Below are positions 42,015-53,842 of a stretch of DNA of 64,000 bases, piece by piece. The stretch comes from Paraniabella ginsengisoli (GTDB lineage Bacteria > Bacteroidota > Bacteroidia > Chitinophagales > Chitinophagaceae), in assembly GCF_022513635.1 (NCBI RefSeq), contig NZ_JAKWBL010000003.1, forward strand, positions 62,001-126,000, in the 5' to 3' direction. Position 1 is the first letter of the stretch. Each line of letters starts with the position of its first letter. The position numbers were made by a program, and so were the translations under genes. The notes beneath the pieces are model-generated. The model saw only the letters and a program-made list of their open reading frames with translations. It ran no database searches and was not told the DNA's origin.

Positions 42015-42089
42015 TGTAATTAAATATAACGCAATCGGTATAGTCACTAAAATACTTATTTAGCGCATATCTCTGCGTTTTTTAATTCA

Positions 42090-44286
42090 TTATCTCGCCC
42101 TACTTAATTTTACCATAATGGCATCTTTAGCTGGCACTGTCAATTGAAAAGAATCTTCTCCTTTTTTAACTACGCCTATTTTTTATTACTAAAAAAATCA
42201 TAAATATTATACGCTTCGTCATACAGTTGCAGCTTGTCTTTTTGAAAACGATAATGGAATGAGCCATCATTACTAAAATTTACTAAGGATGCGTAAACGG
42301 TATCTCCAGGCAAATAAAACGCTAACTGCTGATCTTCATCCAATCCATCCGCCACCTTTAGAGGAATGAATGCTTTAGGATTATTAAAATATTCAGAAAG
42401 GTATTTATTGTTTAAAAAATGCAAGGCACGTTCTTTTGCTACACGGTTTCTAAAATCAGAGCCATCGCCTAATACGCTTCCCATAATTATCATCGTTATT
42501 AATCTGACTTTTACATCCTGTTCACTGATATCATTGTTTTTCTGAAAATTTTTCATAACAGAAATATCCATATTTGTGAAAGGCCATAAAGTACCCTGCA
42601 TCCATCCCAGATGTGACGAACTTATCATAGAAGATGCGGTACTGCCGTAATGAGGAAAGCCTTTCTGATCATTTCTTAAATGAGAATAAACATCGGTAGA
42701 AAGAAATCTTGTGTGCGCATACTGATTAGGGAAGGTTGGCGAAATGGCCTGAGTAATAAAAACATCCGGGCCAAGAACCGAATCAATAAGGCCCTTTAAC
42801 ATTTTCATTCCAAAGTTGTATCCTTGCAAACCTGACTGTATTTTTTTATCGAACCGAATGGAAGACTCCAAAGCTCCTGCAGTTAAAAAATCGATCTTTA
42901 AAAATTTCGCCCCAATTGCTTTTGCTTTTTGCAACTCTCCAATTATTCTTTCGCGTGTTGCAGGGTGAGTAGGGTCTAACGGAAATGCTCCAAACTCGCC
43001 ATCCTTATAAACGATCGTCTTACCGTTATTGTCTTTTAAAGTAACGTCCCTGATAAAACTGTCCGTATATTGAAGTTTATCTTTTTCGACAGATGATTTC
43101 CAGGTCCACACAGCAAAGGGAATGAAATAAAAACCTAACTCCTGATTATTTTTCACACAATGTTCCTGAATGGATTTTAAAACTTCTTTATTATAAATTC
43201 CCTGGTCATAAGAATCTATACTCAGGTAAACTTTTTTGTTATGAGAGAAATTGCGAAGAGAAGCCAACTCATCTGATATCTTTAAAACGCCTTCAGGCAT
43301 CATGCGCCCTTCATAACCCAACACTCCTTCAACCCCAAAACTGTTCCAATAAAATGGCGCCGAATCTTTCCAGTCTAAATATCCGTTCAACTTTCTGTTC
43401 ACAATACCGTATGCTTTAAAAGCATCGTTTCTATTTTCTGAACCGCACACAAAAATTTTAGGAGAATAAACGCTTTTACCTTTCATTGCTCCATGAGATA
43501 CCATATCATGCGTTCCATCATTACCGCCATATTCAGCGGGTAAAGATTTATCATCAGATGTTGCTGCGCCACCAAATACAGCCAACGAATCAACAACACC
43601 CTTCTTTCCTGATAGTGTATAATGTATACCAGTTTTCCAGAAATCGTGCGTAACAGCGCCAATTACTAACCCGGAAAGATTATTCAAGTCATATAAAGAA
43701 GTAAAGTTGTATCCCGTTCCCTGTTGCAATTTGCCAGGTATCCATTCCGCAGTCAACACTTTCGTCCAGTTATCATTATCAAAGGGCACATCTAATATTC
43801 TTGGGTTTTCACCTTTTACAAAACAAGACGCGCCATTTGCTGAATAAACGGTGATAGGACTGATATAATTCACTTCCATATCACCACCGGTTTTTGACCA
43901 GGCATCTAAACTGACTAAAAAGTAATGCTGTCCTTTATAAACAGAAACAGTTTGTCGCATTTGTATCGAAGCGTTCTTATTTGAGTGGACAAAACTGATC
44001 TTTTGACCTTCGCCAATCGAATCAATAAAACGCCTGCTTACAATGTCATGCATTTCAAAGTCATTGCTGTTATAAGTATTGCCCCTATCGTTTTTACGAC
44101 AGCAACTGTATTGTTGATAAAACTTCCATCTGAAAAGTTATAATCAATCGTGCCGGATTTTTTGCTCAGGAGTATTTTGTAAAAATCTGAAGTAATTATC
44201 GTGCTTTCTTTTGTAGTACTAATTATCTGGCCTGCTGAAATAACCGGAAGAATTAGAAAGGCTGCGGAATAGAGAAAAAATTTCAT
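42090..44286 (-). CDS. Secreted glycoside hydrolase, clan GH-D-like (two frameshifts)
   Basis: The signal peptide at 44286 (MKFFLYSAAFLILPVISAG) is followed by a beta-rich N-terminal domain and a TIM barrel. The barrel resembles melibiase-type enzymes: YWNSFGVEGVLGYEGRMMPE, GFYFIPFAVWTW, a candidate nucleophile in FLKIDFLTAGA, and RFLSTDVYSHL where an acid/base aspartate is expected. The T run at 44091-44095 lacks one base (repair gives VVKNDRGNTYNSNDFEMHD). The T run at 42179-42184 lacks another (the end becomes KKIGVVKKGEDSFQLTVPA). Repaired length about 732 residues. Divergent from the regulator across a shared operator, so part of the same regulon. The exact family is not assigned; alpha-galactosidase-like activity is a guess. 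Confidence 0.75.
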
Positions 44287-44424
44287 GATGTCAAATTCAG
44301 TTGAATATCAATAAATACAATCGTTATAATTTGTTCGTCAAAAATGAGCAATAAGCAGGATACTAAAATAGAGAATATCCGGTGTTAACTGGACTATCTT
44401 ATGCAATATAATAAAAACATTAGT

Positions 44425-44446
44425 CTATACTATTAGAATAGTATAG
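44425..44446. promoter_or_regulatory. Perfect inverted repeat, likely operator of the locus regulator
   Basis: Left arm CTATACTATT, two central bases AG, right arm AATAGTATAG: a perfect 10-bp inverted repeat over 22 bp. It lies between the divergent hydrolase (start 44286) and regulator (start 44503) genes. The last 12 bases recur exactly before susC at 47291-47302. Binding by the GntR/LacI hybrid regulator is inference. Confidence 0.7.
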
Positions 44447-44502
44447 TATAATTTTTACTTCAAAGAAAAATAATTGTTGTTTATTTGCCAACAACTATTG
44501 CT

Positions 44503-45517
44503 ATGCAAAAGGTATACGATCACATAAGGAATATGGAAAATGTTCATGCACTTTCCAAGCACGAACAATTTGTTCAGGGGTTTATTAATGCCGTTGATGA
44601 TAAATCAATTTCTAAAGGAGATATGCTACCATCGGTTAACAATCTTATTGCTGAACTTGGCTTTGCAAGGGAAACTGTTGCAAAAGCATACAAAGAACTT
44701 ATCAGTCGCGGCATTGTAGAATCAAAAAACAGGATCGGTTTTTTTTTGGCCAAAGAAAATACCAAAAACCAGTTAAGGGTTGCATTGATCATTTTCGCGT
44801 TTGATAGCTTCCAGGAAGTGTTTTATAAAACGTTCAGGGATCAGTTAGGCAAACAAACACATATAGATATTTTTTCCATCATAACAATATTGATGTCTTT
44901 GAAAGCATTATTGAACGTGTAAGAGGAAAATATGGAATGTATGTAGTAGCGCCAATTCCTCATAAAAAGTCAGGTAACATATTAAAGACTTTGCCGGTTG
45001 ATAAGTTTCTGATGATAGATCGGCATGTGCCTGTTAAGGCAGATTTTTCCTACATTACACAGGAATTTTTTCAGTCTTCCTATGCTGCCTTTGCACAACT
45101 GGCTCCGGCTATAAAGAAATATAAAAAGATGATCTACTATCATCGGCCAAATTCGGACACGCCGGACGAAATATTACAGGCTTTTCAAAAGTTCGTAAAA
45201 GATTTTAAGATCAGGCATTCTATATTACCTGAATACACAATAGGCTCTATTGAAGCAGGGAATGTATATTTTACGATCAACAACGCAGAGCTTTGGATGA
45301 TGCTTAAAGATTCTAAATTTAAAAAACTTAAACTTGGGAGTGATGTGGGCCTATTGTCTCATAATGATGAGATAGTAAAAGAAATTATTTTTGACGGCAT
45401 AACCACGTACTCCACAAGTTTCGAAGCTATGGCGCAAAAAGCTGCCGTGTTTGTATTAGGCCGCAAAAGATACAGGAAACGATTCCGACCGTTTTAATAA
45501 GAAGAGGCTCTCTTTAA
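44503..45517 (+). CDS. GntR/LacI hybrid transcriptional regulator (two frameshifts)
   Basis: The start at 44503 (MQKVYDHIRNMENVHALSKH) gives a GntR winged-helix domain (GDMLPSVNNLIAELGFARET, VAKAYKELISRGIVESKNRI) joined to a LacI-type periplasmic-binding-like effector domain, the plan of AraR. The T run at 44870-44875 lacks a base (repair: IDIFFHHNNIDVFESIIERV). The A run at 45465-45468 also lacks one (repair: GRKKIQETIPTVLIRRGSL, then stop). Length after repair about 338. It is first in the plus-strand locus, 15 bp before the symporter. Likely controls the whole locus in response to a sugar. Confidence 0.85.
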
Positions 45518-45532
45518 CTATAAACAACTGCT

Positions 45533-47118
45533 ATGTTTATCAGCTTTTTTCTTTTACTGGCAATTGCGGCTGGCATTTCGGTTTACACTACCAGAAAACA
45601 AAGCAAAACATCTGTAGGACACTATTTGGGCAACCGGAACCTGAATTTCTGGATGATCGGTTGTTCATTATTTCTCACCAACATGAGCGCAAACCAATTC
45701 ATCGGAGAGAACGAGTTTGTGTACACTACTAATATGTCGGTGATGTGCTGGGGAATGAGTTCCATATTAGCCATGATCATTGTATCTGAATTCCTGATGC
45801 CGGTATATCTCAAAATTGGCGCAATGACAACACCGGACTTTTTGGGTATCCGCTTCGACAGGCAAACACAAAGAATGGTTTCGATCATTTTCCTGCTTAG
45901 CTATATCGTCAATTTAATTCCATCAGTGCTGTATGGCTGCGCTGTAGCAATTAATGGAATTTTCCAGCTAGATGAAAAATTGCAGATCAGTTACCTGACT
46001 TCTATCAGCATATTGGTAATTTTTATAGGAGTTATCGGTTGCACTTATTCTGTATTAGGCGGCTTAAAAGCTATAACCATCAACGATATAGTACAAGGCA
46101 TTGGTATGGTAACTGGCGGCATTCTGATCATTTGGATCGGATTACAATACCTGGGGCAAGGAAGCGTTTTAAACGGAGCAGAAAAATTATTGAATAACAA
46201 TAAAGTGCATTTGAATGCGATTGGTGCAAGTAACGATCCCATCCCTTTTGGAACCTTGTTTACGGGCATGTTGCTTATCAATATTTACTATTGGGGTATG
46301 GAACAATATATTGTCCAAGAAGCACTCGGAGCGAAAAACCTTGCCGAAAGTCAAAAAGGAATTTCATTAGCTTGTGTAGGAAAGCTCTTTGCGCCATTCC
46401 TTTTAAACATACCTGGCCTTATCGCGCTGCAATTATATCCTACCATTGAAAACACGACAGCCGTTTTTCCTAAAATGATTAACGGTACCTTACCTCCCAT
46501 TATAGCAGGCTTTGTTGCAGCAATTGTTTTTGGCGGTGCACTAAGCACATTCAATGCAGGATTGAACAGCATAGGCACTTTATTTACAATGAACCTTTAT
46601 AAGCCATATCTTGAAAAAAGAAAAAGCTTATTGACGATAGAAGCCTGGTAAGAAAAGGAAGATTGATCCAAATAACAGTGACAATTGTAGCAGTTGTTGT
46701 ATCTCCGTATATCATGTTTTTTAGCGGTGGCTTTTATAGCTATCTGCAAAAAGTATCCAGCTATTTCAGCGTTCCCGTCTTTACTATAATGATAGTGGGC
46801 TTGCTTACAAAAAGAGTTCCTGCAGTAGCAGCAAAGGCGGGTTTGGCATTCTTCGTAACATCGTATATTTCTACACAATTTATATTCCCTGTTAAAATGC
46901 ATTATCTGCATGTGTTGTGCATCCTTTTTGTAATCACTACCGCTTTAATGTTGTTGGCAGGAAGACTGTGGCCAATGAAAACCGATTTTCAACTAACAGT
47001 ACAGTCAAAAATGAACATCCGCCCCTGGAAAAGAAGGTATATATATTACTCAATACTTATTATGATGATGATTGGTATGTTTATTCTGTTTTCTCCAATC
47101 GGATTGGCTAAACCTTAG
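45533..47118 (+). CDS. Sodium:solute symporter, SSS family (one frameshift)
   Basis: About 528-residue transporter with some 14 hydrophobic segments. SSS features: SVGHYLGNRNLNFWMIGCSL, TNMSANQFIGENEFVY, the GCTYSVLGGLKAITINDIVQ segment and FGGALSTFNAGLNSIGTLF. The A run at 46621-46625 lacks one base; adding it reads EKRKKLIDDRSLVRKGRLIQ. It follows the regulator by 15 bp and precedes susC, so it probably imports a monosaccharide released by the locus hydrolases. Members transport galactose, fucose-like or other sugars; the substrate here is not shown. Confidence 0.88.
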
Positions 47119-47290
47119 CGCAATTGGCCTAAAGCTAAAAGACAAATACCCCCTTCCATAATATTGTACATAGATTTCATAATAATGTCTATTTAATACA
47201 TATGCACTTACTATAATTTAGCTGCAGGAAAAATGTTTCTCAAAAAAATTTTGTTAAATAATTTATATCTACTTATTTTTGGTATAGTAT

Positions 47291-47302
47291 AGAATAGTAT
47301 AG
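47291..47302. promoter_or_regulatory. Operator half-site before susC
   Basis: AGAATAGTATAG is identical to the centre and right arm of the inverted repeat at 44425-44446. To its left the DNA is a direct repeat (TATAGTATAG) rather than the matching left arm. It lies 64 bp before the susC start, a sensible place for a control site. Confidence 0.6.
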
Positions 47303-47365
47303 ATTGGTGCTTGCCGCATTTAACCAATGTATAACTGAATTACCTTACTTAATAATTGCTTAAAA

Positions 47366-50300
47366 ATGATTAAACGATTGTTGTGTTTTTCAATGATGAA
47401 AAATGATTTCTTCCTGCGCTACATGTTTTTACTGGCGTGTTTCTTATCAATCTATGGTACGGCCACATCGCAGTCTGTAGCTATTATTGGCACTGTAACA
47501 GACACCAGCGGAAGGCTAATGGATGGCGTAAGTATCACTGTTGTTAATAAACAACGGGTAGGAACAGCAACAGATAAAAACGGACGTTTCATTCTTGAGG
47601 TTGCTTCCGGAGATTCACTTCGCTTTTCTTACGTAGGATATTCTGATCAAAATGTAGCGGTCACCGAAAGCACCAGAGAGTTAAATATTATCATGACTCC
47701 AAGTGTTTTTCAGGCCGGAGAAGAAGTAATCGTAACTGCTTTTGGAAGAAAGGAAAGAAAGGAGGCGCTTGTTGGTTCTGTAACCAGTATACAACCTGAA
47801 GACCTGAAAATTCCAGCAAGTAACCTTACAACTGCTATGGCTGGTCAAATAGCAGGAATGATTGCTTATCAGCGAACAGGCCAACCTGGCCAGGACAATG
47901 CTGCTTTTTTATACGCGGCGTTACAACTTTTGGTTACAAACAAGATCCTCTTATCCTGATCGACAATGTCGAATTGACCGCGAACGACCTTGCACGGCTA
48001 CAAGTTGACGACATAGCCAGTTTCTCTATATTAAAAGATGCCAGCGCAACAGCTTTATATGGCGCAAGAGGTGCAAACGGCGTTATATTGGTAAGCACAA
48101 AAGAGGGGAAAGAAGGAAAAGCAAAAATTAATTTTAGATCTGAGTATTCTTCTTCTCAATCTACTCAAACATTGCAATTGGTTGATCCGATCAGGTACAT
48201 GGATCTGTTTAATGAAGCTACGTTGACAAGAGACCCCAGTTCAGCCATTCCATTTACGCCAACAAAGATTCAGAATACGATAGATGCGATGAATAATGTT
48301 CCAGGCAGCAATTCTTATGTATATCCCGCAGTTGATTGGCTGGATCTTCTGTTCAAGAAAAGAGCAACCACTCAGCGTAATAATTTAAGTATTAACGGAG
48401 GGGGCAAGGTAGCTAAATATTATGTTGCTGGCTCCTATAATATTGATAATGGCGTATTAAAAACTGATATCCGAAACAATAACGATAACAATGTAAAGTT
48501 CCAGAATTATCAGCTTCGCTCAAATGTAAACATCAATCTCACCAATACTACCGAGATGATCGTTCGTTTATCTGGAAATTTCAGTGAATACAATGGGCCT
48601 ATAACCACAGACGGTTCTTTTGCTTCTGATCTTTATAATGTAGCAGTTCATACCAGCCCTGTACTTTTTCCTGCATACTACGAACCCGATGCTGCTAATG
48701 CTAATACACAACATATTCTTTTTGGTAATGTCGGAATTGGAGACGCAGGAATTTCGAATAACAGTATTCAATATAATAATCCATATGCTGCGCTTTTACG
48801 TGGACACAAAAACTCATCCGAGTCGAGGATCTCAGCCCAATTTGAGGTGAACCAGAACTTCGATTTTATAACAAAGGGATTAAAATTCAGAGGGATTTTC
48901 AACACAAACAGATACTCCTATTTCGCATCACAAAATGCCTATTCTCCATTTTATTATAACATTGCCACGTACGATAAGACTACAAATGATTATTCTTTGG
49001 TTTGGTTAAATCCGCAACCCGTTGGCAATAATGTAGCTACAGAATATCTTCAATACAGCAGAGAAGAACCCAAAACCAACACATTCGTATATCTGCAAGG
49101 GGCTTTGGAATATAACAGAGAACTTGGAAACCACACGCTCAGCAGCACAGTAATAGCAACACGACAACAAACTGTTTACTCTGATGCAGATCATTTTCTC
49201 GGCGCTTCAAATAATAGTGATCTGCAAAAATCTCTTCCTTACAGGAACTTTGGTTTAGCTGGCAGATTAACTTATTCCTTTTCAAGAAAATATTTTATAG
49301 AAGGTAATTTTGGCTACAACGGTACAGAACGTTTTTCTGCTAATCATAGATATGGTTTCTTTCCAACCATAGGCGCCTCCTGGGTTGTATCTAACGAAAA
49401 ATTTTGGGATGGAGGAATCTCTGATGTGTTAACCAGACTTAAATTAAGAGCCAGCCACGGGTTGGTAGGAAATGATGCAATTGGAAGTCAAAGATTTTAT
49501 TATTTGTCCGACGTTGTGCTGAACGATGGAAATAATTATTCACAATTCGGTACTAATAATCAATATGAACGCAAAGGCGTTGTTATACGCAACTATGAAA
49601 ACCTGGACGTAACCTGGGAAACATCCAGACAAACAAATTTTGCAGCGGAGTTTACGTTATTCAAAAACTTTAATTTCATTGCTGAATATTACAAAAATCA
49701 CCGTTATAACATTCTGCAGGCGCGCGCAAGCGTTCCTACAACAATGGGGTTGGAATCACAAATAAGTGCTAATTTGGGAGAGGTTGAGTCGCAGGGTATT
49801 GACCTTTCATTAGATTACAAGCAATCGTTCAATAGCGGGCTCTGGCTGCAGTCTCGTGCCAACTTCACCTATTCAACCAACAAGTACACAAAAAAGAAGA
49901 ACCCAATTATAACGAACCATGGAGATACCAGGTGGGCCAACCCGTTAATCGCTACTGGGGCTATTTAGCTGAAAGGCTTTTTGTTGATGATATCGAAGCT
50001 GCGAACTCGCCGATACAAAGTTTTAGTAATAATGGCAGGCTTCCTCAGGGAGGTGATATAAAATATAAAGATCTTAATGAAGACGGACGTATAGATTATC
50101 TTGATCAAACTTTCATCGGGTATCCAACAGTTCCAGAAATCGTATACGGTTTTGGACTATCGAGTGGCTATAAAGGCTTCGACCTTTCCGCTTTTTTCCA
50201 GGGACAGGCAAGGGTTTCCTTTTTCGTAGACCCTCAAAGAGTGAGCCCCTTTATCCAAAGCCCTGACCCCTATATATATGGCAACACACAGGTAATAAAA

Positions 50301-50639
50301 GAATTTGCAGATGATCATTGGACAGAAGCCAACCAGAATACCTACGCCACCTACCCAAGATTAGGTGTAAGCAGGAACGTTATTGAAAACAATCTTCAAA
50401 ACAGTACATGGTGGTTAAGGAATGGCGCATTCTTAAGAATTAAATCACTTGAATTAGGTTACACAATCCCTGCAAATTTCACAAAAAGAGCCTGGATCTC
50501 AAACGCGCGTATTTATTTAAATGGCCTTAATCTATTTACCTGGAGTGCCTTTAAAACATGGGATCCGGAACAGGGAGGCAATGGATTTGCTTACCCCATA
50601 CAAAAAGTTTTTAACATAGGAATAAATATAAATCTATAA
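47366..50639 (+). CDS. SusC-like TonB-linked outer-membrane transporter (two frameshifts)
   Basis: Outer-membrane glycan importer, about 1091 residues. N-terminal signal, then a CarboxypepD_reg-like domain (AIIGTVTDTSGRLMDGVSI), a plug with VIVTAFGRKERKEALVGSV and ATALYGARGANGVILVSTK, and a long beta-barrel ending FNIGININL. The T run at 47905-47910 lacks one base (repair: DNAAFFIRGVTTFGYKQDPL). The A run at 49890-49895 lacks another (repair: YTKKEEPNYNEPWRYQVGQP). The start may be ATG 47366 or a nearby downstream ATG. It is followed two bases later by its SusD partner. Confidence 0.93.
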
Positions 50640-50641
50640 TC

Positions 50642-52576
50642 ATGAGGCTGAAGAAACACATGAAACAACTAACTACATGGCTACTTGCTGCAATCCTTGT
50701 CGGCCCAATTTCTTCCTGTAAAAAATACCTGGATATTGTTCCCGATAATGTAGGCACGCTCGACTATGCCTTTAGAAATAAAAATGAAGCAGAGAATTAC
50801 TTATTTGCATGCTACTCAACAATGCAACGGCAGTACAATGTTATTGTAAATCCTGGCTTCACATTGGCGGCAGAAGTATTATATCCAACTGACCCAAACG
50901 GTTTTGGTGCTTTGAACGAAGCTTGCTTTAGTTTGATAAAGGGCCTTCAAACGCCATCCAACCCACTCATCAACTATTGGGATGGAGAAGGTGGCGCTGA
51001 ACCCATGTACCAGGCCATAAGAAGATGTAACATCATGCTGGAAAATATTGACAATCCTATTGATTTAGATGCCCAAACCAAAAGCAGGTGGCTTGGAGAA
51101 ACTAAATTTTTAAAAGCTTATTATCATTATACTTTATTAAAAATGTATGGGCCTATTCCTTTGATTAAAGAAAACCTTCCCATAAGTGCGTCTGCTGAAG
51201 AAGCAAAGATCAAAAGAGCCACGTTAGACGAATCATTCGAATACGTATTGGGGCTATTGGATGAAGCCATTCCTGATCTTCCTCCTACAATACAGAACCG
51301 GGCGCAGGAACTGGGGCGTATTACTAAAGTGATCGCGATGTCCCTAAAAGCTGAAATTCTCGCAACACAAGCCAGTCCGCTATTTAACGGCAATCCGGAT
51401 TATATCAATACAAAAGATAAAGACGGAAGAAATTTATTTCCACAATCTTATGATGCAGCTAAATGGCAAAAAGCAGCCGACGCATGTTTAGCTGCAATAG
51501 AAGAAGCAGAACTTGTCGGTATTAAACTTCATGATACATTTATTCCCACCGGTGGCATTAATAACTTATCAGATGAGCAAAAACAAACACTGATGCTACA
51601 AACTGTGGTTACCGAAAAATGGGAAAATAATTTAGAAATAATATGGGGATATAATTATGGTTTTAATTATCAAAACTATGTTATTCCTCGTATGACGGAC
51701 AAATCGGTAGCAAGCGCAAACTCAAACCCGGCAAGCTTCTCGGTGCCAATAGCTACAACCAATCTGTTTTATTCGAAGAATGGTGTGCCGATAAATGAAG
51801 ATGTTGACTTTGATTATGTAAACCGTTACAGACCGCAGGCTGGCGACGACGCTAATAAAAGCTATATTAAACTTGGGTACGAAACAGCTACCTTAAACCT
51901 TAACAGGGAGCCGCGTTTTTATGCAAGTTTAGGTTTCGATGGTGGTATTTGGCTCGGCAACGGAATTAACGATGCAACTACAGCAAGGCATGTTCAGGGA
52001 AGAGGCCCTACAGCGTTGGCAGGCCCGAAAAGTATTGGTTCCACCAACATTACTGGTTACTGGCCTAAAAAGCTGGCGAACTATCTTACGGTTTACGATG
52101 AAACTTTTCAGACGGAAAACTACCGCATGGCAGCAATCAGATTGGCCTCGCTTTACCTGCTATATGCCGAGGTTTTAAATGAATCAAATGGACCATCTGC
52201 AACAGTATATGAGTATATTGATAAAGTAAGGGAAAGAGCTGGATTAGCTGGCGTTGTAGAATCCTGGCAAGAGCATTCCAGAAATCCAGGAAAGCCACAA
52301 ACTAAAGAGGGCTTAAGGCAGATCATCCACCAGGAAAGGCGCATTGAATTATGTTTTGAAGCACAGAGTGGTTGGGATTTAAGAAGATGGAAAGAGCTTC
52401 AGGATGTGCTTAGCCAGCCATTGCAGGGATGGAATGTAAATGAAGAAGCATCGGTAAACTACTATCAACCCAAAACGGTTCTCATTCCAGTATTTGGTCA
52501 AAAAAATTACCTCTGGCCTATTGAGACTGAAGCGCTCATTGTAAATAATAATTTAACCCAAAATCCATATTGGTAA
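50642..52576 (+). CDS. SusD/RagB-family glycan-binding lipoprotein
   Basis: 644-residue outer-surface lipoprotein that caps the SusC channel and binds oligosaccharide. Lipobox GPISSC after a signal peptide, a TPR-like N-terminal core (YAFRNKNEAENYLFACYST, FLKAYYHYTLLKMYGPIPLI) and the typical C-terminal LASLYLLYAEVLNES and HQERRIELCFEAQSGWDLRR. Frame intact. Immediately downstream of susC. Confidence 0.95.
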   Translation: MRLKKHMKQLTTWLLAAILVGPISSCKKYLDIVPDNVGTLDYAFRNKNEAENYLFACYSTMQRQYNVIVNPGFTLAAEVLYPTDPNGFGALNEACFSLIKGLQTPSNPLINYWDGEGGAEPMYQAIRRCNIMLENIDNPIDLDAQTKSRWLGETKFLKAYYHYTLLKMYGPIPLIKENLPISASAEEAKIKRATLDESFEYVLGLLDEAIPDLPPTIQNRAQELGRITKVIAMSLKAEILATQASPLFNGNPDYINTKDKDGRNLFPQSYDAAKWQKAADACLAAIEEAELVGIKLHDTFIPTGGINNLSDEQKQTLMLQTVVTEKWENNLEIIWGYNYGFNYQNYVIPRMTDKSVASANSNPASFSVPIATTNLFYSKNGVPINEDVDFDYVNRYRPQAGDDANKSYIKLGYETATLNLNREPRFYASLGFDGGIWLGNGINDATTARHVQGRGPTALAGPKSIGSTNITGYWPKKLANYLTVYDETFQTENYRMAAIRLASLYLLYAEVLNESNGPSATVYEYIDKVRERAGLAGVVESWQEHSRNPGKPQTKEGLRQIIHQERRIELCFEAQSGWDLRRWKELQDVLSQPLQGWNVNEEASVNYYQPKTVLIPVFGQKNYLWPIETEALIVNNNLTQNPYW

Positions 52577-52596
52577 TAATTGCTAAAAAAATACTT

Positions 52597-53820
52597 ATGT
52601 ACACAAAACATAAAAAATATTTGCTGGTCTGCATAACAGCTGTATTAATTTTCACAATATATTCTTGTCAAAAATCGGCGTCAAGCAATGAACCAGTTTC
52701 GACCGACCAAACGAAGCCAGACCCAATTACTAACATAAGGGTTGAGAATTTTAATGGAGGGGCAAACATTATATATACTTTGCCAAACTCGTCAAACCTG
52801 CTCTATGTTTTAGGAGAATACAATATTGCAGATAGTAAACCCCGGCAAACAAAGGCCAGCTATTATACTGACACGTTAAAGGTTGATGGATTTGCAGAAA
52901 GTAAAGAATATGAAGTAACCTTATATACAGTTAGCCGGGCTGAGGTAAAATCAGATCCTATAAAAGTGAAGGTAAATCCGTTGACACCTAAATTTCAATT
53001 GGTCAACAGCCTGCTTGAATTGAATCCGGATTTTGGTGGCATAAATGTAAGTGGCACCAATACTTACAAAGCCCCTTTATCGATGCATGTAGTATTCTTT
53101 AATACTACAACAAACAAATATGAAGAAACGGACCCTGTAAATGTTTCAACGCAAAATATAAGCTTTTCAGTAAGAGGTTTTGAAGCAACTTCAACTGAAT
53201 TCGGGATATATACAACAGATCAGTTCGGAAATAAATCTGATACGGTATTTAAAACACTCACGCCTCTTTTTGAAACCATGTTAGATAAATCTAAATTCTA
53301 CGAATACAAATTACCGAGCGATGCACCAGTTTATTTTGACTGGTATGTTCGAAATCTTTATGATGGTAAAACAACAGAACCTGGTTGGCATACAAATGTG
53401 GATGTCACCACGCCAATACAGGCTACATGGGGACTGGGCGTAAGCGCAAGGCTTAGCAGGTTTCGCTTGTACTCCAGGCTTAGCGCTGGATTTGGCTATC
53501 AAAATCCAAAAGTTTTTACTATCTGGGGGTCTGATAAAACAAATCCAGAAAATATTAGTTTGCCCAATGCAGCAGTATTTGGAGAAGTTCATGGGGACTG
53601 GACAAGTATGGGAACATTTACTTACCCTAACCCACCCTCTGGCTTGCCTCCCAACCAGGCTAATAGTCAGGATCTGCAATTCATGGCAGATGGAGTAGAC
53701 TTTAATGTTCCGATAGATGCAATATCAACTCGCTTCATTCGCTTAGTTGTGAATCAAACCTGGGGTGGTGTGAGATATACGAATATAATGGAGATGTCCT
53801 TGTATGGAAGTCCTGAATAA
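52597..53820 (+). CDS. Surface lipoprotein with DUF4959/DUF5126/DUF5000-type domains
   Basis: 408 residues from ATG 52597. Lipobox IYSCQ near residue 22. An N-terminal DUF4959-like fibronectin-like part has KPDPITNIRVENFNGGANII. The middle domain resembles DUF5126 (APLSMHVVFFNTTTNKYEET). A C-terminal discoidin-like (F5/8 type C/DUF5000) domain ends with RFIRLVVNQTWGGVRYTNIM. Such proteins replace SusE/F as glycan-binding surface proteins. It follows susD closely. Domain names are from memory of these families. Confidence 0.82.
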   Translation: MYTKHKKYLLVCITAVLIFTIYSCQKSASSNEPVSTDQTKPDPITNIRVENFNGGANIIYTLPNSSNLLYVLGEYNIADSKPRQTKASYYTDTLKVDGFAESKEYEVTLYTVSRAEVKSDPIKVKVNPLTPKFQLVNSLLELNPDFGGINVSGTNTYKAPLSMHVVFFNTTTNKYEETDPVNVSTQNISFSVRGFEATSTEFGIYTTDQFGNKSDTVFKTLTPLFETMLDKSKFYEYKLPSDAPVYFDWYVRNLYDGKTTEPGWHTNVDVTTPIQATWGLGVSARLSRFRLYSRLSAGFGYQNPKVFTIWGSDKTNPENISLPNAAVFGEVHGDWTSMGTFTYPNPPSGLPPNQANSQDLQFMADGVDFNVPIDAISTRFIRLVVNQTWGGVRYTNIMEMSLYGSPE

Positions 53821-53842
53821 TTTATTTATAAAACTTGTTGAA

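Noticed and set aside
388..49895. Programmed ribosomal frameshifting at the A6/T6 runs
   Set aside because: The shifts occur in unrelated housekeeping genes, many per gene in sppA, without consistent slippery heptamers or downstream structures. One-base sequencing loss explains them better.
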